Of a stretch of 64,000 nt of DNA, positions 63,373 through 64,000 are shown piece after piece. The stretch is from JAHBXE01 sp044222195 (GTDB lineage: Bacteria; Planctomycetota; Phycisphaerae; Phycisphaerales; UBA1924): NCBI GenBank assembly GCA_044222195.1, contig JBGANS010000011.1, positions 124,001 to 188,000 on the forward strand, in the 5' to 3' direction. The position numbers and the translations under genes are program-made. Position 1 is the first letter of the stretch. Each line of letters starts with the position of its first letter. The notes under the pieces were generated by a model, which did no database searches, was not told the origin of the DNA, and worked only from the letters and a program-made list of their open reading frames with translations.

Positions 63373-63861
63373 ATGAACCAGCTTCAACATTGGATCGTGA
63401 CCGTTGACAACCGTCGCGCCGCCCTCTTCGCCTGCTCGCGCCTTCCCGGCGGTGGTCTTCATGTCGCGTTGACCAGTTCCATCGAGAACGCGCACGAGAG
63501 CGAGCACGAACGACACAGGCCCTCTCATCTCGGCGGCGGCGAACGCCGCGGCGGCGCCACCGCAGGTTCCGGCCACATGGCCCCATCGTCCGCATCGCTC
63601 GGGCATGAAGCCGAGGAATCGCAGCGGCGCTTCGCGGGTGAGTTCCACACCTGGTTCAAGAGCGCAACCCAGGAACTCGGTATCCCGCCCGACCGCATCG
63701 CTGTCTTCGCAGCTTCCGGTGTTTTCGGCCAGCTGCGCACCTTGCTCGGAAAGACCGAGGTCCGCCAGGCCGAACTAACTCACCTACATCCGAACCAGCT
63801 CGCCGTCCACCCCGCGGTCATCGCGGCGGTGGTCGGCCCGGCCGGCGCGGCGAAGCGGTAG
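63373..63861 (+). CDS. Host_attach-like protein
   Basis: The 162-residue protein begins like the Host_attach family (WIVTVDNRRAALFACSRL), has a glycine/histidine-rich middle (HESEHERHRPSHLGGGE) and ends with IAVFAASGVFGQLRTLLGK and ELTHLHPNQLAV. Members are named after a plant-host attachment gene, but their function is not settled. It follows the alcohol dehydrogenase by 37 bases and may be cotranscribed. Confidence 0.7.
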   Translation: MNQLQHWIVTVDNRRAALFACSRLPGGGLHVALTSSIENAHESEHERHRPSHLGGGERRGGATAGSGHMAPSSASLGHEAEESQRRFAGEFHTWFKSATQELGIPPDRIAVFAASGVFGQLRTLLGKTEVRQAELTHLHPNQLAVHPAVIAAVVGPAGAAKR

Positions 63862-63906
63862 ACCTCGTCAATCACCCGTCGAGTCAACGCAAACAGCACG
63901 AACCGA

Positions 63907-64000
63907 TCATGACGAACTGTCGTTGTTCGGTTCACCGTCCTTGGGTCCGATGTCGTTCGCCAGGATCACCCGGCCGCCGGTCCTGATAAAGCCCGTCGGC
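63907..64000 (-). CDS. 3' end of a minus-strand gene (partial)
   Basis: An open frame enters from the right edge and ends with TGA at 63907. The visible C-terminus reads PTGFIRTGGRVILANDIGPK followed by DGEPNNDSSS. The gene continues outside the window, and the fragment is too short to assign a family. Confidence 0.4.
   Translation of the reverse strand, partial: PTGFIRTGGRVILANDIGPKDGEPNNDSSS

Overview
The window looks like chromosomal DNA of a GC-rich planctomycete, most likely in or near the Phycisphaerae. This is inferred from family content: a PVC-type membrane-bound dehydrogenase/cytochrome c protein, a DUF1080-type lipoprotein, a secreted sugar-dehydrogenase-like protein ending in two dockerin-like NCD..TLAPVLTANDFQC repeats, three flagellins, and ribosomal proteins with unusual extensions. 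No phage or insertion sequence was seen.

Layout. (1) 1-602 has no convincing gene and carries small repeats. (2) 603-5101, minus strand: xerD-like recombinase, PVC cytochrome protein, DUF1080 lipoprotein and a Fur-family regulator. (3) 5157-10315, minus strand: three tandem flagellin genes, each followed by an intrinsic terminator; the middle one lacks a conserved N-terminal segment. A secreted protein of unknown function follows (10697-12316, minus). (4) 12506-28170, plus strand: a merged S10/spc/alpha ribosomal cluster from rpsJ to rplQ with secY, infA, rpmJ and rpoA. It lacks rpmD, rpsD, adk and map at their usual places. It has a structured leader, a terminator-like hairpin after rpsJ and a hairpin-rich gap before rplD. 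L22 carries an N-terminal HTH-like domain. (5) 28262-31722: a coiled-coil protein and a DUF3553 protein (minus), rpoZ and coaC (plus), tRNA-Gly and a porin-like protein (minus). (6) 32221-40517, plus strand: a complete kdp potassium-uptake system (kdpF, A, B, C, D, E) preceded by a 36-residue membrane peptide. (7) 40922-42289: the secreted dehydrogenase with dockerin-like repeats. (8) 42300-60544, minus strand: a 15-gene exopolysaccharide operon read from the initiating sugar transferase through O-antigen ligase, methyltransferases, glycosyltransferases, acetyltransferases, flippase, a Wzz/Wzc-like protein and a deacetylase-like protein. A divergent nucleotide-sugar dehydrogenase lies at 60742-62079. 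(9) 62262-64000: a zinc alcohol dehydrogenase, a Host_attach-like protein and the 3' end of another gene.

How the parts work together. The ribosomal cluster supplies the translation core, the SecY channel and the RNA polymerase alpha subunit. The Kdp genes form one coupled unit in which KdpD/KdpE should control the pump. The polysaccharide locus holds most steps of a Wzx/Wzy-type pathway, but no outer-membrane export (Wza-like) gene is in the window. Its Wzc-like protein has a degenerate P-loop and no C-terminal tyrosine cluster. The observations most worth following are the HTH-L22 fusion, the structured RNA segments in the S10 operon, the flagellin deletion next to a 141-bp identity tract, and the small membrane peptide before kdpF.
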